Positions 1 to 9,261 of a DNA stretch of 51,456 nucleotides are shown one piece after another. The DNA comes from RGIG4576 sp045656705. Its GTDB lineage: Bacteria; Bacteroidota; Bacteroidia; Bacteroidales; Muribaculaceae. The notes under the pieces are model-generated. The model searched no databases and was not told the origin of the DNA. It saw only the letters and a program-made list of their open reading frames with translations. The stretch covers positions 1-51,456 of the forward strand of contig JAZORR010000033.1 of the NCBI GenBank assembly GCA_045656705.1, in the 5' to 3' direction. A program made the position numbers and the translations under genes. The stretch's first letter is position 1, and each line of letters opens with the position of its first letter.

Positions 1-116
1 TCGGCTTCTCAAGCCGTTTCTAACGACGTTGTGCGAGTCACAAAAAAAGCATTTTTTTTACCATATCAATGAAAATCTACACAAAGATATGAATTTCAAT
101 TAATTACAGCGTTTTT

Positions 117-133
117 ATCCTACTTTTTGTCCA
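117..133 (-). repeat. 17-bp dispersed repeat, copy 1
   Basis: On the minus strand this reads TGGACAAAAAGTAGGAT. An exact copy lies on the plus strand at 51324-51340, and a copy with two mismatches at 51365-51381. The two exact copies face each other from opposite ends of the window. They could be a dispersed intergenic motif or ends of mobile elements; no transposase is visible beside either. Confidence 0.5.
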
Positions 134-170
134 CCTTGCCCCAAATTTACTATATATACGGATAAAACTA

Positions 171-208
171 AATAAGGCGATGTGTCGTAACCGACTCATC
201 GCCTTATT
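171..208. terminator. Bidirectional hairpin terminator after the glycosidase gene
   Basis: A perfect 12-bp stem (171-182 pairs with 197-208) with a 14-nt loop lies 37 bp past the stop of the minus-strand gene at 246. Its flanks are A/T-rich on both sides, so it may also stop transcription arriving from the left. The rest of 1-245 holds a short CGGCTT/AAGCCG hairpin at the left edge and the 117-133 repeat. Confidence 0.6.
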
Positions 209-245
209 GATTATAGGTAGTGGGAATTAATTAGTTTTCCACAGA

Positions 246-3140
246 TTACAATATAACTTTAGTGGCTTTGCTACCTTGCTTGCGAATATAGATGCCCTTT
301 GAAGGGTTTTCTACTTTCACGCCTTGAAGGTTGAAGTATTCCACAGGAGTGTTAGCATCTTGACCTACTTCGCTGATAGCTGTCTGTTCGTCTACAACAA
401 TAGCATACTTTGAAGCCGACTTGGTGGCAAAGGTGCTATTTTCGCGAGGAAGAGCAAATGCCTTCAAGCATTCTTGGCTATTGCTCACGGCATAAAGGTT
501 GTCGGCTCTATCCCAAGCGATATCGTTGATATTAGTGCCCATTCCGTGAGTGATGCGAGTGAGTTCGTCGAGCACAGGAGTGCCATCGTCCTTATAAGAA
601 ATCTCGTAGATAGAGAATGTGGTAGAGCTTGTAGGGATAGCCACCTTAGTGAAGTCGTGATTGAAACGGATAGCAGCACCACCACGAGCAGCACCACCAG
701 TGCCTTCAAAATATTTTTGCACGCCATTAGCATCTATGTATACAAGTGTTGGTTGTGATTCGCTTGGAGTTTGGCGATATTGACAATACCACAAACCACC
801 ACGATTGTCGTAGCACAAGTTAGCACCCGAATAGTTTACAGTGTACTTACCACTCAATGCCGAAACAGGCGATGGAGCGCTGCTCCAAGTGGTAGCAGTG
901 CCAAGAGCGTATTCATCTACACGCGACACTCCCGATGCAGTAGCAGTGAACAAAGTCTTTGTGCCCGATAGCATTACAATCTTCAAATCGTTGCCTGCAC
1001 CCTTCACATCGAAGCCAATATTTGGGGCCGAGATGAATGTGCCACCATTTTCGTAGGCATAAGTAGAGGCATTCAAGCTACCACCAGTGAACACATTGGT
1101 GAAGGCTGCATTTTCTTGTTGCATCTTATCTACATTAGGCAATTCCATTAGGTAAGAACCCTTATCGTTTTGACGAGTAACAAAGATGCGACCATCTTCT
1201 GAAACACGAATCTTACGGAAGTCGGCACCAGCCTTTGAGTCGACCTTTTGATGGAACGACACGCCACCCGCATAGGCATACTTACCAGTAATCCAATTGA
1301 TGATACCAATGAATCGTGGAGTGAACATATACACACCTTGACCACCATTAGTACCACTATAGTGCTTTGAACTTGTAGTGGCACGACCTTCGGTAACGTA
1401 GATGCGTCCGAAATATGGGCTCTCGAAATTGCGATCGGTGTCGACACCTTGAGGGTGGTTGAAACCTAAAGTCTTGAAGGTTTCCACATCGCTCTTCTTA
1501 GCACCAGTCACAGCGATAGCCCATTCATAAGTACCAAGAGGATAAGCAGCCACATCTATTTCCACATCGTGAGCGCCTTCGGTAGCATAGCTATCGTCGA
1601 GTGAGATAGTTTCCACTAATTCGCCATCACAGCTCAACTCCACAGCCACACTGCTTGCAGGTGCATTTAGCACATAATGTAGATTGACAATGTTATAGTT
1701 TTGAGTGCTTGTAAGTTCGAAAGCATAAGGATTGGCAGAGCCAGTAGCAGGAGTCACTTCGTCGTAAACATCAACTACAGGTTCGTCTTCGCCACCTTGT
1801 ATTTCGCTATTAGAATATACAGCGATACCCGAAGCCACCGAACGCACACCAGCAGAGTCGCTCGACTTAGACACCATAGTGCCACCCACCATCATCTGAG
1901 CAGAACCACCACCATCGCATTGAAGCACATCGTCGGCACCAAATTGCTTCATAATGTAGCTCATACGCTTAGTATTAGTACCATTAGAAGTACCTTCAGG
2001 ATTATTAGATCCCTTATCCACCACAGCCATGATAAGTTTGGTGTTGTCGGCACTCACGCCATATAGCGAACGAGCATAAGCCGATGTGTTGTAAGATTCG
2101 TTAGTGGCACGATTGGTCACCACACCATCTTTCATCACGATAGCATTACCAGCCACCACACTATGGAATGCAGGCACATTATTGGCATCGGTGCAAGAGT
2201 GCCAATAGTATTTTATACGCATTTGGTCGCCAACGGCGATAGATTTCAATATGTTTTGGTTAGCACCTGGCGAAGCCACAAGCACGATATCATATTCGCC
2301 TCTGGTGCTTGATGCAGAGTTTGTGCCAATCTTACCCACAGTAGCAGTAACCCAAGAATTGTGTGCCATCTTTTGACCAGCATCGAGTTTTAGATATACT
2401 TCGAGAGCAGTGCCTGTGACCACATCACCAGCCTGACCAGCCGAAGAGTCAACCACCTTAATGGCGCGAGAACTTGGATAGGCAGGAGTGAACATAGCAA
2501 GCACATCGCTATTGTGACAATACTTGTTGACTTCGGTAACAGTGAGATAATTTGAACTTTCGTTAGTACCCCACTTACTGTGGCACATCACCTTCACCAT
2601 AGTTTGGTAATTACCCACATAGGCTTTACCATCGTCGGTGACGCCCATCAGACCATGGAAAATAGCTCCATTATCGGCAGGACCACCATTCCATTGGTCT
2701 TGCACATAATTAGTTTCGGTAAGAATCTCGCCATTCACCATTGCTCCACCGAGCAAAGTGTTGGTTGCATACACACCAGCATCGGTAGTGGTTTGGCTCG
2801 ACATCGACCAGAAGTGAGCATTTTGAGCAGCCACGATGTTTCTGCCCTCACGGCGCTTACGTGAATACAGATTGGTGAGACTTTCGGTCTTGAACAATGC
2901 ATCTTGTCCGGCAAAGGCCTCTACACGCACATCGGGATTTGAGAGATTCACTTCAGTGATACTCACATTGAATGTACTTGGCGAAGTGAAACGCATACGA
3001 GTGTGCTTCACACCTGCACTTGATTCGTTGGTGCTCACCACAGAATAATTGTAGGTTTCGCCACCAGCAGTGAAACTTTCGGCATAGGTCAATGGCATTC
3101 CCACCATCAAACCCAATAATAATGTACTTATTTTCTTCAT
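246..3140 (-). CDS. Secreted phosphodiester glycosidase-like protein with C-terminal sorting tail
   Basis: The product is about 964 residues. It starts with a clean signal peptide (MKKISTLLLGLMVGMPLTYA). The first half resembles the phosphodiester glycosidase (NAGPA-type, formerly DUF2233) domain: it has the AAQNAHFW stretch and the QCDGGGSAQMMVGG motif near its end, typical of this fold. The second half looks like beta-rich, propeller-like repeats. It ends with a short tail (YFNLQGVKVENPSKGIYI) of the kind seen on many exported Bacteroidales proteins and thought to act in type IX secretion or anchoring. An upstream in-frame ATG at 3170 was rejected because the -7 box at 3168-3175 overlaps it, so transcription should begin after it. 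The role is probably hydrolysis of a phosphodiester-linked sugar or glycan outside the cell; the substrate is unknown. Confidence 0.8.
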   Translation of the reverse strand: MKKISTLLLGLMVGMPLTYAESFTAGGETYNYSVVSTNESSAGVKHTRMRFTSPSTFNVSITEVNLSNPDVRVEAFAGQDALFKTESLTNLYSRKRREGRNIVAAQNAHFWSMSSQTTTDAGVYATNTLLGGAMVNGEILTETNYVQDQWNGGPADNGAIFHGLMGVTDDGKAYVGNYQTMVKVMCHSKWGTNESSNYLTVTEVNKYCHNSDVLAMFTPAYPSSRAIKVVDSSAGQAGDVVTGTALEVYLKLDAGQKMAHNSWVTATVGKIGTNSASSTRGEYDIVLVASPGANQNILKSIAVGDQMRIKYYWHSCTDANNVPAFHSVVAGNAIVMKDGVVTNRATNESYNTSAYARSLYGVSADNTKLIMAVVDKGSNNPEGTSNGTNTKRMSYIMKQFGADDVLQCDGGGSAQMMVGGTMVSKSSDSAGVRSVASGIAVYSNSEIQGGEDEPVVDVYDEVTPATGSANPYAFELTSTQNYNIVNLHYVLNAPASSVAVELSCDGELVETISLDDSYATEGAHDVEIDVAAYPLGTYEWAIAVTGAKKSDVETFKTLGFNHPQGVDTDRNFESPYFGRIYVTEGRATTSSKHYSGTNGGQGVYMFTPRFIGIINWITGKYAYAGGVSFHQKVDSKAGADFRKIRVSEDGRIFVTRQNDKGSYLMELPNVDKMQQENAAFTNVFTGGSLNASTYAYENGGTFISAPNIGFDVKGAGNDLKIVMLSGTKTLFTATASGVSRVDEYALGTATTWSSAPSPVSALSGKYTVNYSGANLCYDNRGGLWYCQYRQTPSESQPTLVYIDANGVQKYFEGTGGAARGGAAIRFNHDFTKVAIPTSSTTFSIYEISYKDDGTPVLDELTRITHGMGTNINDIAWDRADNLYAVSNSQECLKAFALPRENSTFATKSASKYAIVVDEQTAISEVGQDANTPVEYFNLQGVKVENPSKGIYIRKQGSKATKVIL

Positions 3141-3167
3141 AATAGTATTATGTAATAAATCTGATAG

Positions 3168-3175
3168 CAAAGTTA
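3168..3175 (-). promoter_or_regulatory. -7 box of the glycosidase gene
   Basis: TAACTTTG on the minus strand matches the Bacteroidetes -7 consensus TAnnTTTG. It lies 27 bp before the chosen ATG at 3140. No good -33 TTTG is seen. It decides the start codon of the downstream gene. Confidence 0.6.
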
Positions 3176-3548
3176 CACATTTTATTTAGGGATTTTCTTA
3201 AAAATCCTCTAAAAATGAAACTTAATCTATCGCTTAACTTTTACAAATACTATCGGAAACCTCTCGCTCGTGGTGTGAAACGGCATTATCAATGACTTTG
3301 GGGCATTGAGAAGGTCTATCGCATAACTGACCAATTGAAGTTCTCTCTTTGTTGACATTCGACGGCTCATAATACTATCTGTTATTTTTCTTTGAACAAC
3401 ATCGATTTCACACAAGAAGTTCAATATAGTGACGAATTAGCGACGAAGGGAGGGGATACGACCGAGTTAACTTTTCGGAATTCAGCACAAATAAATTTAC
3501 ATTTTTAAAGAATTAATTGTTTTTTTGTAAAAAATATTATAATTTTCC

Positions 3549-3580
3549 TTTGCTTTTCACGAAAAAAATTTATAAATTTG
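3549..3580 (+). promoter_or_regulatory. Promoter upstream of a short transcript
   Basis: TTTG (3549-3552), a 20-bp gap, then TAAATTTG (3573-3580) gives a near-ideal Bacteroidetes promoter on the plus strand. No long ORF follows before the terminator at 3711, so it seems to drive a short RNA. The stretch 3176-3548 before it holds no convincing gene. Confidence 0.55.
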
Positions 3581-3586
3581 TAGGCA

Positions 3587-3742
3587 AAAGATAGTAGTTT
3601 AAAATTCTAAACACATGAGATCACTTCGAGGTTTTCTTTTGAAAACACTGCCTTAGAGAATGTATTAGTATGAATTAATTTTTTGGTATTTGGGAAGCAC
3701 AATTTTGGAGAGTTGAGTCGCACACACGCCTCAACTTTTTTG
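3587..3742 (+). ncRNA. Candidate small RNA or leader ahead of rpiB
   Basis: This is the interval between a predicted promoter (3549-3580) and a predicted intrinsic terminator (3711-3742), about 155 nt. It contains a possible 13-codon ORF from ATG at 3615 (MRSLRGFLLKTLP) and a small GTTTTC/GAAAAC hairpin. It could be an independent sRNA, or a leader peptide with an attenuator for rpiB. The rpiB promoter starts inside the terminator T-tract, so the two units appear separate. Confidence 0.35.
3711..3742 (+). terminator. Intrinsic terminator before rpiB
   Basis: AGTTGAG (3711-3717) pairs with CTCAACT (3730-3736), with a 12-nt loop and then a run of T. It would end the transcript starting near 3587. 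Confidence 0.55.
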
Positions 3743-3770
3743 TTTGTTATCGGCGAAAATGTTATCTTTG
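3739..3770 (+). promoter_or_regulatory. rpiB promoter
   Basis: TTTG at 3739-3742, a 20-bp gap and TATCTTTG at 3763-3770 match the Bacteroidetes -33/-7 pattern. The predicted start of transcription is near 3777, which gives a leader of about 23 nt. Confidence 0.65.
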
Positions 3771-3799
3771 CGAAAGAAATAATTAAAACTTTTATAACT

Positions 3800-4252
3800 A
3801 TGTCTATTTTAAAGCCTAATATGCCTGTGGCTCTATGTTGCGACCACGCTGGTTTCGACACTAAGCAGGCTGTGATTGAATACTTCAAACAAGAAGGTAT
3901 TGAGTATAAGGATTTCGGAACTTACAACACTGATAGCTGCGACTATCCTGATTTTGCACACCCATGCGCTGAGGCTGTGGAAAAGGGCGAATGCTATCCT
4001 GGTATCGGTATTTGTGGTAGTGGCGAGGGTATCAATATGACTCTCAACAAGCACCAAGGTATTCGTTCGGCTCTTTGCTGGATTCCTGAAATTGCAAAAC
4101 TTACTCGTCAGCACAACGATGCAAACGTGCTTGTGATGCCAGGCCGCTTTATCAGCAACGAAGAAGCTCTTGAAATATTAAAGACTTTCCTAAACACTGA
4201 ATTTGAAGGTGGTCGCCACTGTGGTCGCATCGAAAAAATCGCTGTAAAATAA
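3800..4252 (+). CDS. rpiB: Ribose 5-phosphate isomerase B (RpiB/LacAB family)
   Basis: The 150-residue product has the RpiB hallmarks: CCDHAGF near the N-terminus, CDYPDFA, the GIGICGSGEG loop with its catalytic cysteine, the HND motif and RFI near the end. It would interconvert ribose 5-phosphate and ribulose 5-phosphate in the cytoplasm (non-oxidative pentose phosphate pathway). The frame stays open upstream to 3683, but the start at 3800 was chosen because it begins the conserved domain, follows a promoter at 3739-3770, and gives the usual family length. The gene stands alone between terminators. Confidence 0.92.
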   Translation: MSILKPNMPVALCCDHAGFDTKQAVIEYFKQEGIEYKDFGTYNTDSCDYPDFAHPCAEAVEKGECYPGIGICGSGEGINMTLNKHQGIRSALCWIPEIAKLTRQHNDANVLVMPGRFISNEEALEILKTFLNTEFEGGRHCGRIEKIAVK

Positions 4253-4274
4253 GGAATGACCTTTATAAAACGAT

Positions 4275-4318
4275 AATCGCACCCACTCACATTAATATGA
4301 ATGGGTGCGATTTTTTAT
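4275..4318. terminator. Terminator between rpiB and folB
   Basis: An 11-bp GC-rich stem (4275-4285 with 4302-4312) is followed by a T-run on the plus strand and preceded by A/T on the other side. It likely serves rpiB and, in reverse, the convergent folB. Confidence 0.75.
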
Positions 4319-4351
4319 TTATTATTCTATTAGTCACATATTCACTTCGTT

Positions 4352-4714
4352 TCACCACTTTACTGTGACTGTGGCTCCTCCTGATGGCATATCGCATTTG
4401 AATGGTGGATGCAATTTAGTGACGGATATGACTCCAGCTGTGACTTGAGGGATTTCGCTCTTGATGGCATTGATTATGCGTCCTGCCACATGTTCGAGCA
4501 ATTGGCTTGGTATAGCCATCTCACGCTCCACTATAGCATATAAGGTGGCATAATTGAGTGTATCATCAAGGCAATCACTCTCAAGTGCTTTATGGAATGG
4601 ATACCACACTTCGAGTGTGACCTCAAAGTGATTGCCCACACGGCGTTCTTGCTCCATCACTCCGTGATAAGCATAAAAACGCATCTTTTCAAGTTTCACA
4701 CTACATTCCATCAT
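4352..4714 (-). CDS. folB: Dihydroneopterin aldolase
   Basis: The 120-residue protein is full length for FolB. It shows the YHGVMEQER motif, whose glutamate helps bind the pterin, and the late VTKLHPPF motif with the catalytic lysine. It would cleave 7,8-dihydroneopterin to 6-hydroxymethyl-dihydropterin and glycolaldehyde in folate synthesis. Its ATG overlaps the stop of the upstream lipoprotein gene by 4 nt (ATGA), so the two are translationally coupled. Two ATG codons are adjacent; the first is used here. Confidence 0.9.
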   Translation of the reverse strand: MMECSVKLEKMRFYAYHGVMEQERRVGNHFEVTLEVWYPFHKALESDCLDDTLNYATLYAIVEREMAIPSQLLEHVAGRIINAIKSEIPQVTAGVISVTKLHPPFKCDMPSGGATVTVKW

Positions 4715-6144
4715 TTTTTGTCCTCCTTAATAATTTGTTCCACCCACACATAAGCACCTATATCGAGGCTGTCACGCTCGAAACGAGAGATGCCGTAGCG
4801 GTCGAATGCTGCACTTTGTGGACAAAGTTCTTTATCACCCTTATTGATGGCGTGGCTTTCGTTTTTCAATCGGTAATCAAAAATATAATCTTCGCGAACG
4901 GTGTAGAACATCGGATCTCCTTCCCACACACAATTGATAAAGTGTTCGTCGTTTTCGCCCGCCGATTTGAGTAAGCAATTGCGAAGATACACATTCGTAT
5001 CGGTGAGGTCACCTATATTTATATCGTTTGAAATACCATAAATCACACAATTATCGAATCGGGCATCCATCAATGGCACGCCTTGCACCTCATCCTCGGG
5101 CAAGAGATAATCAAGTCCGAGAATAGCACCTCCGATGGCACTAAACAAGTAGTAATTGGCAAGCGTACAATTCACCATTCTCACCTTACCACCGATAAGC
5201 CCCACCACATTACCACTTGCATCGCTGAACTCAGTGCCCTCAGCCTCAACCCACGAATGCATTGAGAAAAGCACAGAATTGGTGGCATTGTGAAGCACGC
5301 TATTAAATAGGTGGAGTTTTGGTTGGTCGAGCACGCCACAAGAATCTACATACACGCCAAACGACGAACCACGCATCTGCACATATTGCATCTCATTGCC
5401 GAAACTTTGAGGAGCAATGTATACACCACCCCATTGGCCCGACATTATATCGAAATCAATATCTCCCACCACATTATCGGTGCGGTCGCCACGCAAGGTG
5501 ATTGGAGCCAATTGTGTGCCTGTGGCATTAAGAGTGCCTCTCACATCGATGAAAGCATCGTCGTGAAAGCACAATGTGACACCAGGAGCGATGGTAAGTT
5601 TTGCACCTTCAGCCACTACAAGCGAATCAAAAATAACATAAGGTTTCTCGGCATTGAAATGAGTGTCATCAGTAATCACTTCGCCATACTTACGCACCAC
5701 ATCTTGCCCCCAAGCCGTCACCAACACTCGCTGAGTGACTCCGTTGGTCACAAACTGCACATTGTCTTTTATCTCTATAGGATTATTCTTATTGGTGGGA
5801 TCGACATAAGCCTCCACAAACACAAAAATACTGTCCTCACCACGAATTTCCACATTGTGAAACTCCTCGCCGGTCACACCATCCACATTAAGATAGAATC
5901 TACCGCCACTCGTACCTTCAAGTTTCACCGAACTGATGTTGAGCATTTTTTTGTGACGATTGTACACTGTGAAACGCTTGGTGGGCGTGCCAAGTTCGGT
6001 AAACACAGTGTCAAACGCTAAAGTATCGCAAGAAAACTCCAGCACATCGCTACTGCTCACCGTGAAATCGTCTTCTATGCAAGAAGTGGCCATCACCACC
6101 ACACCAAAAATCAACGCATATAATATCTTCTGCAATTGTTTCAT
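4711..6144 (-). CDS. Lipoprotein with a probable right-handed beta-helix, likely surface exposed
   Basis: The 477-residue product begins with a lipoprotein signal ending in MATSC (lipidated Cys22), followed directly by IEDDF. Acidic residues just after the cysteine resemble the Bacteroidetes lipoprotein export signal for the cell surface. After an Ig-like N-terminal region, residues 170-420 have short repeated beta turns (APGVTLCFHDDAFIDVRGTL, VYIAPQSFG) typical of parallel beta-helix proteins. The C-terminal motif with AFDRYGISR and DIGAY is common in Bacteroidales polymorphic-outer-membrane-like lipoproteins. No catalytic site can be named. It is co-transcribed with folB, which probably reflects operon position and not shared function. 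Confidence 0.7.
   Translation of the reverse strand: MKQLQKILYALIFGVVVMATSCIEDDFTVSSSDVLEFSCDTLAFDTVFTELGTPTKRFTVYNRHKKMLNISSVKLEGTSGGRFYLNVDGVTGEEFHNVEIRGEDSIFVFVEAYVDPTNKNNPIEIKDNVQFVTNGVTQRVLVTAWGQDVVRKYGEVITDDTHFNAEKPYVIFDSLVVAEGAKLTIAPGVTLCFHDDAFIDVRGTLNATGTQLAPITLRGDRTDNVVGDIDFDIMSGQWGGVYIAPQSFGNEMQYVQMRGSSFGVYVDSCGVLDQPKLHLFNSVLHNATNSVLFSMHSWVEAEGTEFSDASGNVVGLIGGKVRMVNCTLANYYLFSAIGGAILGLDYLLPEDEVQGVPLMDARFDNCVIYGISNDINIGDLTDTNVYLRNCLLKSAGENDEHFINCVWEGDPMFYTVREDYIFDYRLKNESHAINKGDKELCPQSAAFDRYGISRFERDSLDIGAYVWVEQIIKEDKK
4721..4728 (-). promoter_or_regulatory. Strong Shine-Dalgarno for folB
   Basis: AAGGAGGA on the minus strand lies 6 nt before the folB ATG. Such a complete Shine-Dalgarno is rare in this genome, where most starts lack one, and it sits inside the 3' end of the preceding gene. 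It supports the overlapping start. Confidence 0.6.
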
Positions 6145-6221
6145 TTAATCTTGTTATTGTATTACACAATAAATAACGCATCCCATAGTGAAATATTATT
6201 ACACCTAATTACACAAAATCT

Positions 6222-8909
6222 TTAATGTGACAATCTATTCACATATGCAACTAAGCGTCTTAATACTCCTCTCGAATTTCCTCTTATGTATTCTTTATTT
6301 CCTACTATACATAAAACTCTTTTGGCTCTCGTAACTGCAACATTTATTAAATGCTTATTATACTCATCTATCCATCTTAAAGTACCATCTGGAGTGTTGT
6401 TCGTAACAACTAGGCTCAATATTATCACATCCTTTTCATCTCCTTGATACTTATGTACTGTACTTACAGTTATTCTATCTACAAGATTCAGTTCTCGAAC
6501 TATATTATAAATATATTCTGCTTGCCTTCTAAATGGAGTGATGATTCCCATAGACTTGTCGGGATATAGATTTATAGTATTTCGTGCTATTTCTACACAC
6601 TTTTGAGCCTCTGCCACATTTATTTTTATATTTTCATTAATTTGAATTCCGCTAATATTTACCCAATGAATACCCATACCCATATTTTCGTTCTCAATAT
6701 TAGTACAAATATTTAAAGGTCCATCATGACCATAAAACTCATTATTAGAAAAACCTATTATCTCAGCATGACATCTATAGTGATTATTCAATCTAAATGG
6801 GGTTCGCATCCCATCTTCCGCTTGATCAATTAACACTGAACAATAATCCCATAAAGAACTTCCTACATAACTCAAGAATCCCATTTCTCCAAGACCTAAA
6901 CTTCGTTTTATTTCACTCTCTTCATTAGCATTAATGTTACTAATATGTTTTAATTGTTGAGGATCACCTATCACCACTAATTGCTTTGTTCTTGCTATCA
7001 TTGGAATAATTGTTGCAATATCACATTGTGACGCTTCATCAACTATTATCATATCAAACATTTCAGAAATCATAGGAAATGAATTCTTCACAGAAAGACT
7101 CGTAACACAATTCAATTTAAATGTATTTAAAAAAGACATCGTGCTATGAACTAAATTATTATGATTATAATAAAACATTCCGGGCAAGTACCCTCTATAT
7201 GTTACTATATCTCGAGAATTACGTTCATTAATATTATGTAAGGTATAAGCATTTATCAATGGTATGCTCATACTCTTTATTTTTTTCTTAGCTTGTGTTA
7301 TTCCAGTTCTTAATTCATCTTCTCTTTCTCTTAATTCATAATATTCCCTTCTAATGGATTTTAACTCCGATTCTTTTAGATGTCTCTCATTTTTTAATCC
7401 ATTTATTACTGTAACATAATCATTCACTAAATTATCTCTTATATTTCTATATTTAGATATATTATTGAATCCTACACATAAAAGCTCTATCGTTTTCAAT
7501 AAATCATTACCATTCTCAACAAATTTCACACTTTGATGTGGTAAATATGCAATTACATAGTTTCTCAATCTTATCGGATAACGTTCTATTTTATCAAATA
7601 AAATTCTTGCATACTTTTTCGAACAGAAAGAATTATATAAAAAACCAAATGTGCCACAAAACTTTTCCTGAATTAAATTATTAAGCAACCTTAAATCTGA
7701 CAAATAGCCATTTATTTCAAGATTGTTTAGACTTTCTTCTCTTTCATTATTCAAGATTAATTCATTTAAAGCATTTTCTCTTTCTACTTCTAATTCTCTT
7801 ATCCTACAATTAATCACTTCTATTTTCTGCTCATATTCATTAATTTGCGTTTCCCTATGAGCCATTCGAATTAAATTCCCTTTAGCTAAACTAATTTGAT
7901 GAACTAATGAATTATATTCATTTTGCAATAAAACAAAGTTATCCCCATCATCTTCCCTATTTATTATATTTAACAGACGATTTATCTCAGGAATAGTTGA
8001 ATTTGCTATCAAATTTTGATAGCCAAACCTTAACAAATAATGATAATTATCAAGAGCATCATATCTATCCTTAACATTTTCTACAGCCTTATTGTTTTTA
8101 CTAACAACAAGCACTCTCTTATTCTTTATTAAAGCATTAGCAAGAAGATTTAATATCACTTGAGTTTTACCTGTACCAGGAGGACCTGTTATAACACTTA
8201 GTCGATTCTCTAAAGCAAATTTAATAGACTTTTTCTGATATTCATCTAAATCAGTCACACTTATCAAAGAATCTTCGTCTATACTATCTATCTTATTTTC
8301 AAAAGGACTATTTGTTATAAATTCTTTAGCAAAACAATTGTTACTAATAACATTTATCAGTCTTTCACTTCTTAATTCAGAATAGATTTGACTTAATGCC
8401 CTACTATCAGAACACAATGCTAAATATATTTTACTTTCTATATTAATATTGTTGGTTCTAAAAATTTCCCTTACAGCAAGTTCTATGGCTTCAATGGTAG
8501 ACTCTTCTCTTATTATTCGATTCAATTCACAAATTTCTGGATCACTTAAAACTATCTCCATTCGCTCCAATTCAGCTACATTTACTTCAAAACTTGCTAT
8601 TTTATGAGTCAGAACATTATCATCTACATTTTGGTCCAAGTCAGCATATTCAATGATTGTATTAAATAATTTATATGATTCATCTCCATATAACACACCA
8701 ATACCCACAAATAGATTTTGTGGATATTGTACATTTGAATTTTGATTATAATGTGTAAAAAAGGCTTCATCTTGCTGCAAATCAACCAATAATATTCTAT
8801 TATTATCTTCCTTATAGTTTATTGGATAACCATAATAGTTTTGAATATTGAGTCCCCTTCTACTTTCAAGTTCTACTATTTTTCTATAATACTCTATTAT
8901 CCTTTTCAT
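6222..8909 (-). CDS. Superfamily 1 helicase (UPF1/DNA2-like) with a long inserted coiled coil
   Basis: The 895-residue protein carries all SF1B helicase motifs: Q motif (DEYQKKS, about 222-228), Walker A (GPPGTGKTQ, 242-250), DEASQCD (624-630), GDPQQLKH (648-655), the NNHYRCH region (708-714), STVHKYQGDEKDV (816-828) and VAVTRAKR (857-864). Between motif I and motif II lies about 250 residues of glutamate/arginine-rich predicted coiled coil (roughly 340-550). The N-terminal 215 residues match no domain I recognise. The gene starts 13 nt after hepT and follows mntA-hepT in one operon. The DNA is much richer in A/T than its neighbours, which points to horizontal transfer. It probably unwinds nucleic acid or remodels ribonucleoprotein in a defence setting; the target is unknown. 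Confidence 0.8.
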   Translation of the reverse strand: MKRIIEYYRKIVELESRRGLNIQNYYGYPINYKEDNNRILLVDLQQDEAFFTHYNQNSNVQYPQNLFVGIGVLYGDESYKLFNTIIEYADLDQNVDDNVLTHKIASFEVNVAELERMEIVLSDPEICELNRIIREESTIEAIELAVREIFRTNNINIESKIYLALCSDSRALSQIYSELRSERLINVISNNCFAKEFITNSPFENKIDSIDEDSLISVTDLDEYQKKSIKFALENRLSVITGPPGTGKTQVILNLLANALIKNKRVLVVSKNNKAVENVKDRYDALDNYHYLLRFGYQNLIANSTIPEINRLLNIINREDDGDNFVLLQNEYNSLVHQISLAKGNLIRMAHRETQINEYEQKIEVINCRIRELEVERENALNELILNNEREESLNNLEINGYLSDLRLLNNLIQEKFCGTFGFLYNSFCSKKYARILFDKIERYPIRLRNYVIAYLPHQSVKFVENGNDLLKTIELLCVGFNNISKYRNIRDNLVNDYVTVINGLKNERHLKESELKSIRREYYELREREDELRTGITQAKKKIKSMSIPLINAYTLHNINERNSRDIVTYRGYLPGMFYYNHNNLVHSTMSFLNTFKLNCVTSLSVKNSFPMISEMFDMIIVDEASQCDIATIIPMIARTKQLVVIGDPQQLKHISNINANEESEIKRSLGLGEMGFLSYVGSSLWDYCSVLIDQAEDGMRTPFRLNNHYRCHAEIIGFSNNEFYGHDGPLNICTNIENENMGMGIHWVNISGIQINENIKINVAEAQKCVEIARNTINLYPDKSMGIITPFRRQAEYIYNIVRELNLVDRITVSTVHKYQGDEKDVIILSLVVTNNTPDGTLRWIDEYNKHLINVAVTRAKRVLCIVGNKEYIRGNSRGVLRRLVAYVNRLSH

Positions 8910-8922
8910 AAATTATCGATTC

Positions 8923-9261
8923 TTATTGCTCAATCAATTTCTTCACCTCTTGTTTTAATATAGGCAGATCTTTTATCACTATAGCCCAAAGCATTTCAAG
9001 ACGCAAACTATCATATCCGTGAATTACATAGTTACGAGTGTTTACTATCTGTCGTGCATTTGTAATTTCTATATCGGTTTGCTCTTTAAGTATTCTATTA
9101 ACAGCTTCACCGATTATAGCAATATTCATTTGTACGGCTCTACGAAAACACAAATCTTCACAAAATACATCATATCTGCGACTTCTCTCTTGAACAAATA
9201 GTTCTATTTCCTCAATTGCAGTCAATATGTCGAACAAATATTTCTTAATTTTCCTATCCAT
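8923..9261 (-). CDS. hepT: HepT-like HEPN ribonuclease toxin
   Basis: The 112-residue all-helical protein has the HEPN active-site motif RX4HXY intact (Arg76, His81, Tyr83), as in HepT toxins (DUF86 family). HepT is an RNase whose motif tyrosine is AMPylated and silenced by MntA. Its start overlaps the 3' end of mntA by 8 nt, and the helicase gene follows 13 nt later, so all three should be made from one transcript. Length and order match known type VII toxin-antitoxin pairs. Function is inferred from the family and the neighbour. Confidence 0.85.
   Translation of the reverse strand: MDRKIKKYLFDILTAIEEIELFVQERSRRYDVFCEDLCFRRAVQMNIAIIGEAVNRILKEQTDIEITNARQIVNTRNYVIHGYDSLRLEMLWAIVIKDLPILKQEVKKLIEQ

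Noticed and set aside
3227..3424. 65-codon minus-strand ORF in the gap before rpiB
   Set aside because: No motif, no promoter, and composition like the surrounding non-coding DNA; it could be a gene remnant but this cannot be supported.
5311..6021. 236-codon plus-strand ORF opposite the beta-helix lipoprotein
   Set aside because: Antisense shadow of a gene with a clear signal peptide and operon link; its His/Ser-rich product fits no family.
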